A stretch of 64,000 bases of DNA from CAYYYG01 sp964591375 (GCA_964591375.1 CAZQAU010000006.1:1-64000), one strand, 5' to 3'; numbered from the stretch's first letter, positions 26,338 through 34,571 are shown. The notes: a model not told the origin generated them from the letters alone. Translations and numbers: made by a program.

Positions 26338-26793
26338 ATGAAAAGAGGACAAGTAAATCCAGTGTTAATTGGGGGAATTGTGCTTGCACTTGTTATAGTG
26401 GGTATTGGGATGATGATGAGTCGTAACAATACTACTCAGGAAATGGCACAAGTACCCGAGACAACCACCGCACCCGCTGTTAATGAATCGCCAGCTGTTG
26501 CAGGTATGGAATCAAGCGCCAAAACTATTGAAGTTGAAGCAGGTAGTTTCTACTACAAACCCAATGAGATTCGCGTAAAAAAAGGTGAAACAGTTAAGAT
26601 CGTCATGAAAAGTGTGAGTATGATGCATGATTTTGTCATTGATGAACTTAATGTAAAAATGCCTATCACTAAAAATGGTGAAACGGGAACAGTTGAGTTC
26701 GTAGCTGACAAAGCCGGCACGTTTGAATACTATTGTTCAGTGGGACAGCATCGTGCTAATGGACAAGTAGGAACAATTATTGTTGAGGAGTAA
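26338..26793 (+). CDS. Membrane-anchored cupredoxin with Gln in place of the axial Met
   Basis: Protein of 151 aa: N-terminal helix (about 7-26), a Thr/Pro/Ala linker, then a cupredoxin domain (about 60-151). Copper ligands are visible: His in SMMHDFV, Cys in YYCSVGQH, and His three residues later. At the usual axial Met position (CSVPGHxxxGM in relatives) the sequence has Gln (CSVGQHRANGQ), as in stellacyanins, which lowers the redox potential. AAGGAGGTGTT is the ribosome site for ATG 26338; the in-frame GTG at 26326 lies inside it. Last gene of the two-component efflux unit; a strong terminator follows. Confidence 0.9.
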   Translation: MKRGQVNPVLIGGIVLALVIVGIGMMMSRNNTTQEMAQVPETTTAPAVNESPAVAGMESSAKTIEVEAGSFYYKPNEIRVKKGETVKIVMKSVSMMHDFVIDELNVKMPITKNGETGTVEFVADKAGTFEYYCSVGQHRANGQVGTIIVEE

Positions 26794-26813
26794 TCTGTAC
26801 ATGTAAGAACATA

Positions 26814-27866
26814 CTAAGCAGCCTCTTTAATCGGAGGCTGTTTTTTTAGTAACTTTAGAGAATTATTCAAGAAGATACATATACCGATGCTTATAGATAG
26901 TATTAGAACAAACTGAATAAACGGTTGAGAAAAAAACATAGATTGTTTACTGATTTTTAGTATTAAATCGAGAATAATAAAATGTATGAAATATAACTGA
27001 TAAGAGTGTTTGCTTACATACAAACTTATTTTTTTAATAGTATTAATTTTATGTATAGAATAAATTCCTATTATTAGTATGAGAAAAGTGATTGTTTGAC
27101 CATACGTTATATAAAAGAAACCCGGAGGATATTTATAGCTAACCAGTTGAAACGAACGATTCGTCTTTATATGAAAGATAACCAATAGAATAAAAAATAG
27201 TCCGCTTAGTATAGCTCCAAAAAGATATCGTTTTATAGTTCTGTAGTCCCCGGTATCTTTATGTTCTGCTAAATATATCCGCATTGAAAGAAGTAAAATT
27301 ACCGACCAGGGGAGCCACATTATGGTTCGATAATAATCATGAGGAAATTTCATGAAAGTAAAAATGAGTGCAACTGCAATAGCCAAGCATTCGTACAAAT
27401 AATAGAAAATTTTGTATCGTAAAGAACGCATCAAAAACGGAAATATCAATGTTAACTGAACAAATAAAAGTACTAACCAGTTTAATTCAACGCCTCCTAC
27501 TAAAAAAATCGATCGCAGAATAAAATTAAATGACCGTTCCAATTCTAGTCCTACAAAAAACTGAGGAAATATCAGCCACAGCGAGTAATGTACAACCAGG
27601 TAAATATAAAAAGGAATAATTAATTTAAGTATTCTTTTCTTGTACCAACCTAATACTTTAAACTCAGTTGTAAACCGATCTTTGTATAAATATGTTAGAA
27701 CATATCCGGAACAAAAAATAAATGACACGACTACAAAGTTAAGATAATTCCAGATTAAATAATAGGTAGTGTTGTTTAGATGATATGAATATGTATGTAT
27801 GGCGATAACTCCGATTATTGACAGGGCACGTAAAAAATCAATGTGTTCAAATCGTTTCTTGATCAT
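26814..27866 (-). CDS. Acyltransferase-3 family membrane protein (OafA-like)
   Basis: Integral membrane O-acyltransferase of 350 aa with about ten helices. FEHIDFLRALSIIGVIAIHTYSYH carries the family's conserved FLRxxA and catalytic-region His of helix 1, and the FCSGYVLTYLYKDR segment the start of the next conserved block. Such enzymes transfer acetyl or other acyl groups to surface polysaccharides, lipids or peptidoglycan; the acceptor here is unknown, though the window holds a polysaccharide cluster. TATAAT ends 6 nt before the ATG. The C-terminal residues PPIKEAA are encoded by the opposing terminator. Confidence 0.9.
   Translation of the reverse strand: MIKKRFEHIDFLRALSIIGVIAIHTYSYHLNNTTYYLIWNYLNFVVVSFIFCSGYVLTYLYKDRFTTEFKVLGWYKKRILKLIIPFYIYLVVHYSLWLIFPQFFVGLELERSFNFILRSIFLVGGVELNWLVLLFVQLTLIFPFLMRSLRYKIFYYLYECLAIAVALIFTFMKFPHDYYRTIMWLPWSVILLLSMRIYLAEHKDTGDYRTIKRYLFGAILSGLFFILLVIFHIKTNRSFQLVSYKYPPGFFYITYGQTITFLILIIGIYSIHKINTIKKISLYVSKHSYQLYFIHFIILDLILKISKQSMFFSQPFIQFVLILSISIGICIFLNNSLKLLKKQPPIKEAA
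26819..26847 (+). terminator. Intrinsic terminator of the two-component/efflux/cupredoxin operon
   Basis: CAGCCTC (26819-26825) pairs with GAGGCTG (26834-26840), 8-nt loop, followed by seven T. The stem also encodes the last codons and stop of the convergent acyltransferase. Confidence 0.88.
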
Positions 27867-27887
27867 ATTAGGATTATACTGTTAAAG

Positions 27888-28433
27888 TTAATTTTCATCA
27901 GGGATAAATTTAAGAGCAACTGAGTTTATACAGTAGCGCTTACCGGTTGGTGGTGGACCATCATCAAATACATGCCCAAGATGTCCTCCACATGCATCTA
28001 ATACTTCGATGCGTATTTGTCCGAGCGATGTGTCTTCACGCAGCACAACCGAATTTTTATTTATTGGTTGCCAAAAGCTAGGCCATCCTGTACCGGAATC
28101 AAATTTGTGTTCGGACCGGAACACTGGTTGATTACAACCGACACTGTAATAGGTTCCTTTTTTATCGTTATGAACAAGTTCTCCAGTAAAAGGAATTTCA
28201 GTTCCTTCTTCCCGAAGAATATGATATTGTTCCGGCGTTAGTATCTTATGCCATTCCTCTTCTGATTTGAATCGTTTTAAATCAAAATTACCAGCAATAA
28301 TTTTTTTTTCATTATCAACAGGTAATTGTGTCTTCGTAGTGGGTTTAAATTTAATTGCCATTAGGATAATAAAGAGTGAAAAAAAAAGAAAAATACTTAA
28401 GGAAAAAAGACGACGTATAGTTTTATTTGACAT
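27888..28433 (-). CDS. msrB: Membrane-anchored peptide methionine-R-sulfoxide reductase
   Basis: Reduces methionine-R-sulfoxide in proteins. After an N-terminal anchor helix (about residues 9-27) comes a full MsrB domain: SEEEWHKILTPEQYHILREEGTE, FDSGTGWPSFW, GGHLGHVFDDGPPPTGKRYCINSVALKF, with the catalytic Cys in RYCIN. Of the four zinc-site cysteines of many MsrBs only some are seen (GCNQ, DACGG), so zinc binding is uncertain. The anchor places repair outside the cytoplasm. ATG 28433 is preferred to 28472: TATACT ends 5 nt before it and the protein then starts at the anchor. Confidence 0.93.
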   Translation of the reverse strand: MSNKTIRRLFSLSIFLFFSLFIILMAIKFKPTTKTQLPVDNEKKIIAGNFDLKRFKSEEEWHKILTPEQYHILREEGTEIPFTGELVHNDKKGTYYSVGCNQPVFRSEHKFDSGTGWPSFWQPINKNSVVLREDTSLGQIRIEVLDACGGHLGHVFDDGPPPTGKRYCINSVALKFIPDEN

Positions 28434-28505
28434 ACAAAAGTATATCAATTCGTTAACTACACCATAAGACAATAGATGATGATTATGCTACAATTATATT
28501 CAGGT

Positions 28506-29624
28506 ATGCGTGAAGAAAATAAAAATTTATACTCGTATCTTACATTTTTTTTCAGTAGTCTCTCGGTTGTTTTGCTTACATGGTACTTGTTACCGTATAC
28601 CGGTAAAACAACTATATATCTACTGTCCATTTTAATTGTTGCAATTAACGCATGGTTTGTTGGTTATAATCTGGCTCTTTGGTATACTTTTGTTTCCGTC
28701 GCTGTCTTTCTCTATTTTTTTTTGGTTCCAAATGCACTGCATATCGTAAATCCATTACTCTCATTGTATGAAATTACCGTTTTTGCAATTGTAAGTGTAG
28801 TTATTCTTCATGTAATTGAAAAATACAGAATGACTGATTTACGCAATGATTTTTCTAAAAAAGATTTTGAATATAGGAGGCAAATAAATGCTTTACAGCA
28901 AGAAAATACTAAAATGCAGCAGGAGATTAAATTGCGGGAAGAGTTTCTTTCTATCGCATCACATGAATTAAAAACTCCATTAACATCGATGCTTTTGAAA
29001 TTGCAAATGGTACTCCATAATATTCGGAATGTTTCACTTGCTAATTTTTCCGTCGAAAATTTATTGAAAATGCTCGAAACTGCTGAGCAGCAAACACAGC
29101 GTCTCGCCCGACTTATCAATGATCTTTTAAATGTTTCACTTATAACTACTGGGAAATGGAATCTTGAATTAGGAAAAACAGATGTGGTCACAATTGTTCG
29201 TGAAGTGTTAGATGAATTTTCGGAAAAAATGGAAAAACGTCACATTGATTTAAAAGTTGAAACAGATCAGTCACTTATTGCAAGCGTAGACAAACTTCGT
29301 TTTGAGCAGATGCTGACGAATCTCTTGTCTAATGCTATAAAGTATGGCAATGGTAAACCTATTGAAATTAAATTACACAAAAAAAATGACTGTTTACAGC
29401 TAATAGTAAAGGATTATGGTATAGGCATCGATTCGTCTAAAAAAGATCATATTTTCGGTCTATTTCAGAGAGGTGTCAGAGCTTCTGATTATAAAGGATT
29501 AGGAGTAGGATTATATATTGCCAGTCAAATTGTATCAGCACATAACGGCTCAATTCAGGTCAGTAGTAGGCTTAATTCCGGATCTACTTTTACCATTGAA
29601 CTGCCCATTGAGGCAAAGCATTAA
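28506..29624 (+). CDS. Histidine kinase with four-helix membrane sensor
   Basis: Protein of 372 aa. Four tightly spaced helices (about residues 9-105) resemble the DUF4118/KdpD-type sensor; a coiled coil (about 125-147) leads to HisKA with His153 in IASHELKTPLTSM, and a HATPase_c domain with NLLSNAIKYG, DYGIGI, FGLFQRG and GVGLYIASQIV. No response regulator is adjacent; the orphan receivers elsewhere in the window (15493, 20742) are possible partners only by inference. ATG 28506 follows TATATT by 5 nt; an earlier ATG at 28476 exists. Confidence 0.9.
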   Translation: MREENKNLYSYLTFFFSSLSVVLLTWYLLPYTGKTTIYLLSILIVAINAWFVGYNLALWYTFVSVAVFLYFFLVPNALHIVNPLLSLYEITVFAIVSVVILHVIEKYRMTDLRNDFSKKDFEYRRQINALQQENTKMQQEIKLREEFLSIASHELKTPLTSMLLKLQMVLHNIRNVSLANFSVENLLKMLETAEQQTQRLARLINDLLNVSLITTGKWNLELGKTDVVTIVREVLDEFSEKMEKRHIDLKVETDQSLIASVDKLRFEQMLTNLLSNAIKYGNGKPIEIKLHKKNDCLQLIVKDYGIGIDSSKKDHIFGLFQRGVRASDYKGLGVGLYIASQIVSAHNGSIQVSSRLNSGSTFTIELPIEAKH

Positions 29625-30022
29625 TTATTATGTATACTACTTTTATTTTTCAAACTTTCAATTTCAGTTTGTAATCTGGTAAGTTGTTTTTGGATACTAC
29701 TGAGAGTATTTGAAACGCTTTCATCATGAATTTCATCTTCGATTTCTTCAGCTTGAATACTATCTATGTCTTTCTCCACATCTTCGATACTTTCATTGGT
29801 TTTGTTTATTGTCATTTGAATAAAGAGAGCTAGATAGATAGCTTCAATAGATAGTAAAGTTGTTAGTAATAATAATACTTTATCAATCGTCCAACCGAAA
29901 AATGTCAACATAAATATTCCAGCAAAAAAGATAGTATGAATTAGTACCGAAATAGGAGTGCCTACGGCCTGTATAAGAGAATCTGATATTTTCTCAATAA
30001 TTTTTTTTGATGATGGTTTCAT
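29621..30022 (-). CDS. Small membrane protein with C-terminal coiled coil
   Basis: Protein of 133 aa: two hydrophobic helices (about 24-45 and 48-70, with VLLLLTTLLSIEAIYLALFIQMTINK) then an acidic, Ile/Leu-heptad coiled coil to the end. The helix pair recalls DUF1003 and small low-affinity iron-permease-like proteins, but the hallmark residues are not complete, so I leave it unnamed. It is last of three minus-strand genes with the YetF-like protein, starting 4 nt after it, and overlaps the kinase gene by 4 nt at its 3' end. Confidence 0.75.
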   Translation of the reverse strand: MKPSSKKIIEKISDSLIQAVGTPISVLIHTIFFAGIFMLTFFGWTIDKVLLLLTTLLSIEAIYLALFIQMTINKTNESIEDVEKDIDSIQAEEIEDEIHDESVSNTLSSIQKQLTRLQTEIESLKNKSSIHNN

Positions 30023-30025
30023 TAC

Positions 30026-30466
30026 TTATTTGGGAATGATTGATATACCGCCATTTTTTTCTAATATTGCATATTTTATCTGTTCCATTCTTTCCAATCC
30101 GTGAATTAGACGGGCTGCCGATAAAACATCTTCTTCATCTATCTTTTCTTTATTAGCTCTCTTTTTGATTATCTTACCATTTTCGGCGATAATAAGTGGA
30201 GCTCCTTCTAGCCATACATCAAGCGTTTTAAACTTTTGTTTAAGAAAAGAAAGGATAATTTCAAGCACGATGAGCGTGATAATCACCAGTATAGTGCTTG
30301 TTAATGATTGATCAGGACCAATAATAGAATTGTCTACCGCTTCTGAGATTATTAGTAATAAAACAAAATCGAAAGTAGTTATTTCATTTAAAGTTCTTTT
30401 GCCGGTAGCTTGTAAAATAAATAAAACAAATAAGTATAGAACTGTAGCACGAATTATAAGGTCCAT
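30026..30466 (-). CDS. YetF-like DUF421 membrane protein
   Basis: Protein of 146 aa. Three N-terminal helices with the family hallmark RTLNEITTFDFVLLLIISEAVDNSIIG (compare GKRTLxxxTxFDFVxxLxIGxxxxxxxxG), then the small alpha/beta YetF domain (LEGAPLIIAENGKIIKKRANKEKIDEEDVLSAARLIHGLERMEQIKYAILEKNGGISIIPK). The function of the family is unresolved, though it is often linked to envelope or spore stress. One nucleotide separates it from the upstream gene, so the two are co-translated. Confidence 0.92.
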   Translation of the reverse strand: MDLIIRATVLYLFVLFILQATGKRTLNEITTFDFVLLLIISEAVDNSIIGPDQSLTSTILVIITLIVLEIILSFLKQKFKTLDVWLEGAPLIIAENGKIIKKRANKEKIDEEDVLSAARLIHGLERMEQIKYAILEKNGGISIIPK

Positions 30467-30467
30467 A

Positions 30468-30938
30468 TTAAGGATATATAAATTGTTTTAATTGGTATTG
30501 ATCGACACCTATATTAATTTGTCCCGATAAATATCCATGTTTTTGAGGCTCCAGATAAAAAATGATATGCGTATTAGTTGGTTCTTTTACATCAAAAATA
30601 TAGTTATAGTAATTTTTTTTTATTTCTACATTTTTGGGTGGGGGAAGTATATCAATGATTTGATACTCACCTAGCAGTTTTTGATCGAAACTAACAGATG
30701 AGTTAGTAAGATTAGATGATCTGATAATAATAGATGTAGGTGATTGATATCGTGCAAAATACTCATACTCAATTACAGAATTTTTTATAGTTAGTTTTGA
30801 TTGACTTAATATTCCCTCTCCGAATAAACCCAATATTCCAGACGTTACTATACCTATAAAGGCAATCCACATAATTCGCTGGAAAATCCAGAATTTTTTT
30901 TGGAACTTAATATGTTCGTTTAAATTAAGGTCTGACAT
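30468..30938 (-). CDS. Membrane-anchored beta-rich protein upstream of YetF
   Basis: Protein of 156 aa: one helix (about 18-40), then a predicted all-beta extracytoplasmic domain (VIEYEYFARYQSPTSIIIRSS, then EPQKHGYLSGQINIGVD). I recognise no named family. Small anchored proteins of this build directly upstream of DUF421/YetF genes occur widely, so the pair probably acts as a unit. First gene of a three-gene minus-strand operon; no clear promoter was found. Confidence 0.75.
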   Translation of the reverse strand: MSDLNLNEHIKFQKKFWIFQRIMWIAFIGIVTSGILGLFGEGILSQSKLTIKNSVIEYEYFARYQSPTSIIIRSSNLTNSSVSFDQKLLGEYQIIDILPPPKNVEIKKNYYNYIFDVKEPTNTHIIFYLEPQKHGYLSGQINIGVDQYQLKQFIYP

Positions 30939-31032
30939 TTTTAATTAATTAACTGTCCGTATGGTATCGGTTTTATATCATAAACCATTAAGAGGAAGGT
31001 AAGGAGGCGTTAATAAGACAATTTGACATATA

Positions 31033-31068
31033 TCAGCGAATTTTCAGCTTTAGTTTATATCATATTAT
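31033..31068 (+). promoter_or_regulatory. Predicted response-regulator box before the secreted helical protein
   Basis: TCAG at 31033-31036 and 31044-31047, an 11-bp direct repeat with an AATTT-containing spacer, like that at 22464-22478. TATATC (31056-31061) or TATTAT (31063-31068) may be the -10. TTGACA at 31023-31028 overlaps the upstream edge. Confidence 0.45.
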
Positions 31069-31087
31069 TATGAAAGGAGGAAAAACT

Positions 31088-31579
31088 ATGATATCAAAAA
31101 AAATATTGCTTCCCGTTATTGCTGCGGCATTTGCAGGCGTTACAGTTTTAGGTGTTCCGAATGTGAATGCACAGACAACAAGCGCTCCATTTGCCAATAT
31201 GGTTGATGCTATATCACAGAAATTTGGTTTGGATAGAACCAAAGTTCAGGCTGTGGTTGAAGAAGTGCATAAAAAGAATCAAGTAGAAAGAACAGCCATG
31301 ATGAAGCAGAAAATGGAGACAAAACTAACTCAAGATGTAAAAGATGGAAAAATTACTGAAGCACAAAAACAAGCTATTATCAAAAAGCTTGCAGAAGTAC
31401 ATGCATCGGTTGTCCCAGGTTCAATGAAAGATAAAACACCGGAACAGCGTAAACAAGAAATGGAAGCTAAGAGAAGTGAAATGAGCAACTGGGCTAAATC
31501 CCAAGGAATTGATCCAGATTATTTGTTGAAAATATTCGGACGAAGCGGAATGCACAAACAGGGTTGGGCAAAGCCGTAA
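31088..31579 (+). CDS. Secreted helical protein, DUF2680/Spy-CpxP-like
   Basis: Protein of 163 aa with a cleavable signal peptide (VPNVNAQTT; cleavage after NA-Q region near residue 25), then an all-helical, Lys/Met/Gln-rich domain (FGLDRTKVQAVVEEVHKKN, repeated charged helices, ITEAQKQAIIKKLAEV). This resembles DUF2680 proteins and, in composition, Spy/CpxP periplasmic stress chaperones; homology to the latter is not shown. ATG 31088 is chosen because AAAGGAGG lies 9 nt upstream; the in-frame ATG at 31070 precedes that site. The box upstream suggests control by the 20742 regulator. Own terminator. Confidence 0.85.
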   Translation: MISKKILLPVIAAAFAGVTVLGVPNVNAQTTSAPFANMVDAISQKFGLDRTKVQAVVEEVHKKNQVERTAMMKQKMETKLTQDVKDGKITEAQKQAIIKKLAEVHASVVPGSMKDKTPEQRKQEMEAKRSEMSNWAKSQGIDPDYLLKIFGRSGMHKQGWAKP

Positions 31580-31608
31580 CACATTAAATTCACAGCTGTG
31601 ATTTATAA

Positions 31609-31646
31609 AAACGCTCTCAGTATAAAAGCTGAGAGCGTTTTTTTTA
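31609..31646 (+). terminator. Intrinsic terminator after the secreted helical protein
   Basis: AAACGCTCTCAG (31609-31620) pairs perfectly with CTGAGAGCGTTT (31629-31640), 8-nt loop, followed by more than six T. Confidence 0.92.
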
Positions 31647-31683
31647 TAGCTAGTTTGAATTACGATCAAATAGATTAATTATT

Positions 31684-32511
31684 TTATGATGTATGATGAA
31701 TACTTCTTTTTTTCAAAAAGAGCATATAAACGGCACAGATATAAACTACCATAATGGCGAGTCGAGCTACACTAAAATCACGGTCTATTCCGATAAAGCT
31801 TTGAATCAGATGTCCCAAAGGACTATGTTTATCGGGAAGAAATTTAAGAGGAATTTCCATCATATGTTCGAGTTCAATATCAAATTTATGTTCAAGCATT
31901 TCATTAATGCCGTTTTGAACTAATGATGCCCCCAGAAGAATGATCATATATTCTGTGAATTTAAAAATTTTACCGATAGAGAATTTAATATAAGCAAAAA
32001 ATGTCATTACTCCTAAAACAGAAGCAGCACCAAAGCCTATAATTAATCCAATAAAGTTTTGCATAAATTTTGCAAATAGAGAGGCGCTTGCCGTAAACAA
32101 AGCAATTTCAAATCCTTCACGTACTACCAAAAAAACGATTGTAAAGAATAACGACAAATCGAATGCATTTTCCTGCAATTTTTGGTGTGCCTTGATTAAA
32201 GTAGCGGCTCTGTGTCCACGGATCGTATTGTGTAACGAGAATACAACATATGCGATAAAAAGTCCTGAAAATATCATTAAATATCCTTCAAGAATTTCAG
32301 CGCGATCTTCAGTAAGGATAGTATGTGCTCTATCACCTAGCAGATATGTACCGATAGCCATAAGGAGAGATACAACTATTCCCAGCGCTGCTGCTAAACC
32401 AATTTCGGTCTCTTTTTTAAGACCCATTTTGCGAGAAATACCCAAGAAAACACCAACTATTAAAAAAGCCTCCAGAAATTCACGAAATGCAATTACAGCT
32501 GTCGTTATCAT
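31684..32511 (-). CDS. FTR1-family high-affinity iron permease
   Basis: Protein of 275 aa with seven predicted helices. The two family iron-transport motifs are present: REFLE (residues 10-14, helix 1) and REGFE (131-135, helix 4), the RExxE repeats essential in yeast Ftr1 and bacterial EfeU. FTR1 permeases take up iron after oxidation by a multicopper oxidase or, in EfeUOB, a haem peroxidase; neither partner is adjacent. The long upstream leader with a terminator (32553-32671) suggests attenuation or a separate small RNA. Confidence 0.94.
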   Translation of the reverse strand: MITTAVIAFREFLEAFLIVGVFLGISRKMGLKKETEIGLAAALGIVVSLLMAIGTYLLGDRAHTILTEDRAEILEGYLMIFSGLFIAYVVFSLHNTIRGHRAATLIKAHQKLQENAFDLSLFFTIVFLVVREGFEIALFTASASLFAKFMQNFIGLIIGFGAASVLGVMTFFAYIKFSIGKIFKFTEYMIILLGASLVQNGINEMLEHKFDIELEHMMEIPLKFLPDKHSPLGHLIQSFIGIDRDFSVARLAIMVVYICAVYMLFLKKRSIHHTS

Positions 32512-32552
32512 AGGTCTATAGATAATTTATAAATAGAGTGGTTTTCAGCCAC

Positions 32553-32671
32553 AAAAAAACGACCACATGGAATGGTCGTGTATTCGTTATGAGAGTGGGT
32601 GCAACTCTCAGTGTTTAAATCAGCACCCTTTAGCAAAAAAACATTTTCATAGGTAAAAAAATAGAATCAAC
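32553..32671 (-). ncRNA. Structured leader or small RNA upstream of FTR1, with terminator
   Basis: A good minus-strand promoter, TTGACT (32706-32701), 17 bp, TATAGT (32683-32678), would start RNA near 32671. The RNA contains two crossing complementary pairs: GGGUGC/GCACCC (32628-32623 with 32602-32597) and UGAGAGU/ACUCUCA (32610-32604 with 32596-32590). With no spacer between the downstream arms they can hardly form together, so they look like alternative folds. A terminator follows: ACGACCA/TGGTCGT (32579-32573, 32565-32559) and seven U. This is switch-like architecture; no known riboswitch class was matched. Confidence 0.55.
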
Positions 32672-32677
32672 TATAAT

Positions 32678-32706
32678 ACTATACAGTTTTGATAGCCTAA
32701 AGTCAA
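32678..32706 (-). promoter_or_regulatory. Promoter of the FTR1 leader
   Basis: TTGACT, 17-bp spacer, TATAGT on the minus strand, back to back with the leaderless promoter of the divergent FecR-domain gene (TACAAT 32729-32734). Confidence 0.65.
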
Positions 32707-32740
32707 AGTTTTTTTATATTAGTTTGAGTACAATAAGTGC

Positions 32741-33388
32741 ATGGTAGGAAACATTCTTATATTTATAGTCGCTTTTATTCTCGGGATCGGATCTCAACTG
32801 TATGTGCAGCGTACATTAACGAAGCAGTCGGAAGTAGTAACTACTACAAAAAAAACTGTTCCAGCTATTGCTTTAAAGAATGCTCCAGAAAACGCACTGA
32901 AAGGGGATTTGTCTGCAAGTTCTGGTACTATTTTGTTTCAAGATAGGATAGCCACCAAGCCTGCCACATTACTATCTCCTGTTCAAATACAGCAAGGAGA
33001 AACTTTGGAAACAACAGCCGATAGTAAAGCAACTGTTAAATTCGGTACTATTTTAACAACTGAATTAAATTCACAAACGAAATTAAACTATGTGCAAACT
33101 CTTCCTGAAAATATAGTAATCAATCAGTTAACTGGTAAAGCGACGTATATTACAGCGACTTCTTCCCCAGTTTCTATACGAAGCTTACATACCGTGATTA
33201 AAATAGAGTCGGAGTCAGTAATGACGATTGAGACTGATGACGGACTCATTGATATAGAGGTTACAAAAGGATCTATTATAGTTGGATATAATGATCTAGA
33301 GAATATTAGCACTATTGTGAAGGTAAAAGAAGGTTATGTTTTCAGATACGACGATGGTTTGCGTGCTGGTGAAATAACAGAGATTTAG
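32741..33388 (+). CDS. Membrane-anchored FecR-domain protein
   Basis: Protein of 215 aa: N-terminal helix (about 3-19), a linker, then a FecR-like beta-helical domain (about 85-215; ETLETTADSKATVKFGTILTTELNSQTKLNY, later VMTIETDDGLIDIEVTKGSIIVGYND). In CPR-type genomes such domains occur in anchored surface proteins unrelated to sigma-factor signalling, and no sigma factor lies nearby. TACAAT ends 6 nt before the ATG, so the transcript is leaderless. Divergent from FTR1, which could mean shared regulation; 3' end overlaps the GH18 gene by 4 nt. Confidence 0.85.
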   Translation: MVGNILIFIVAFILGIGSQLYVQRTLTKQSEVVTTTKKTVPAIALKNAPENALKGDLSASSGTILFQDRIATKPATLLSPVQIQQGETLETTADSKATVKFGTILTTELNSQTKLNYVQTLPENIVINQLTGKATYITATSSPVSIRSLHTVIKIESESVMTIETDDGLIDIEVTKGSIIVGYNDLENISTIVKVKEGYVFRYDDGLRAGEITEI

Positions 33389-34545
33389 TAATCTAACAGT
33401 GGTTCAAGAATAGTTTTTCCTTCGTAACCAAGCGCCCATAAAGCAACACCACCTAAATGATTGCGTTGAGCAAATTTAAGTTTTTGTTCCATCGAATTAC
33501 GATCAGGATAAAAAATTTGATGATACGTACCAGTCGCTTCATCTTTATAAATGAGATATGATTCCTGAGCTATCTTATCTAACTGTATTTTACAGTTAGA
33601 ACAATCTTTGAGAAGTTCTTCAACACGTGCATTACTTGCTGTAATGCCACTGCCTGGTATGGTTGCCGAACGGGGAGTATCATCAATTGTTTCCCATTCA
33701 TATCCATAGAGTGGCACACCTAAAATTATTTTGTCGCTGGGTATTATTTTAATAGCTTCATCTATCGCTTGCTCATTATCGAATTCTGAAATAATACCGC
33801 CACCAGATAATGGTGAGACAGGGCCAGTTACCTCAGATCCCTGATAATGGTAGTCGTAGGTCATAAATACCACTGTATCTACATACGGTTCGATTTCTTT
33901 AACATTAATTAAATATGGTTTAATCAGCGCGGTAGGACTAACATCAATAGTGAGTGATCCTAACTCTTCCCGCTTCATCTCTTGTCGTATAGTTTTTATA
34001 AACAATGAAAAGTTTGTGCGAGCTTCTTCTGATGCTTCCTGAAAACTTTCTATATCTATATTAAGATCAGTGAATCCATACTTATTCATAATAGGTTTTA
34101 CATCAGTTACTAAATTTCTTCCATGCCTCTCAGGATTTTCGAGTAACTGTGCAATTGATTCTTCATTAGCATTAAAAACGAGTAATGATAGTTTAATTTT
34201 TTCATTTTTTGCTTTATTCAGAAATTCATTAACTGCTCCCGAGCGAAGATTGGTCCAACCAGGTTCTTCTTCCTGTTCGTTGACCAGTTTCATAATTGTT
34301 CCGTCAGGATTAATGGTTAACCCAAAATAGGTGAGTGTAGTAATATATCCCGAATAATTATTTTGAGCTTTTCCTAAAAGCCAGTATGGCAAAAAACCGA
34401 TTTTTTGTTTAACTCTAATACTTTCGTTAAGAGTCGCGCTCGTATTACTGAGAAGATTAAATAAGGAGGGATTGTAATGGAGAAGAGTGAATGTGGTACC
34501 AATTCCCAATAAAATACCCAGTATGATTATGAATAATTTCTGCAT
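33385..34545 (-). CDS. Membrane-anchored glycoside hydrolase family 18 protein
   Basis: Protein of 386 aa with an N-terminal anchor (about 4-22) and one GH18 TIM barrel. The catalytic strand reads DLNIDIE (Asp160, Asp164, Glu166), matching DxxDxDxE with the first Asp retained as DLN and the acid Glu present; VVFMTYDYHYQGS and the C-terminal GGVALWALGYEG are other family strands. This is the YaaH/SleL-like branch, active on peptidoglycan or chitin-type polymers, so wall remodelling or N-acetylglucosaminidase activity is likely. TACAAT ends 7 nt before the ATG, so it is transcribed apart from the crt genes upstream. Confidence 0.92.
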   Translation of the reverse strand: MQKLFIIILGILLGIGTTFTLLHYNPSLFNLLSNTSATLNESIRVKQKIGFLPYWLLGKAQNNYSGYITTLTYFGLTINPDGTIMKLVNEQEEEPGWTNLRSGAVNEFLNKAKNEKIKLSLLVFNANEESIAQLLENPERHGRNLVTDVKPIMNKYGFTDLNIDIESFQEASEEARTNFSLFIKTIRQEMKREELGSLTIDVSPTALIKPYLINVKEIEPYVDTVVFMTYDYHYQGSEVTGPVSPLSGGGIISEFDNEQAIDEAIKIIPSDKIILGVPLYGYEWETIDDTPRSATIPGSGITASNARVEELLKDCSNCKIQLDKIAQESYLIYKDEATGTYHQIFYPDRNSMEQKLKFAQRNHLGGVALWALGYEGKTILEPLLDY

Positions 34546-34571
34546 ATATTAAATTGTACCATTCTGTGTAA

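Noticed and set aside
28808..29191. 127-aa minus-strand frame within the histidine kinase
   Set aside because: Antisense shadow of a confident kinase gene.
32597..32628. Possible TPP riboswitch (GGGUGC...CUGAGA...ACCC) before FTR1
   Set aside because: The first half resembles the thiamine-arm consensus, but the pyrophosphate-sensing half (CCUGAU...GCGNAGGGA) is missing and the gene is an iron permease.
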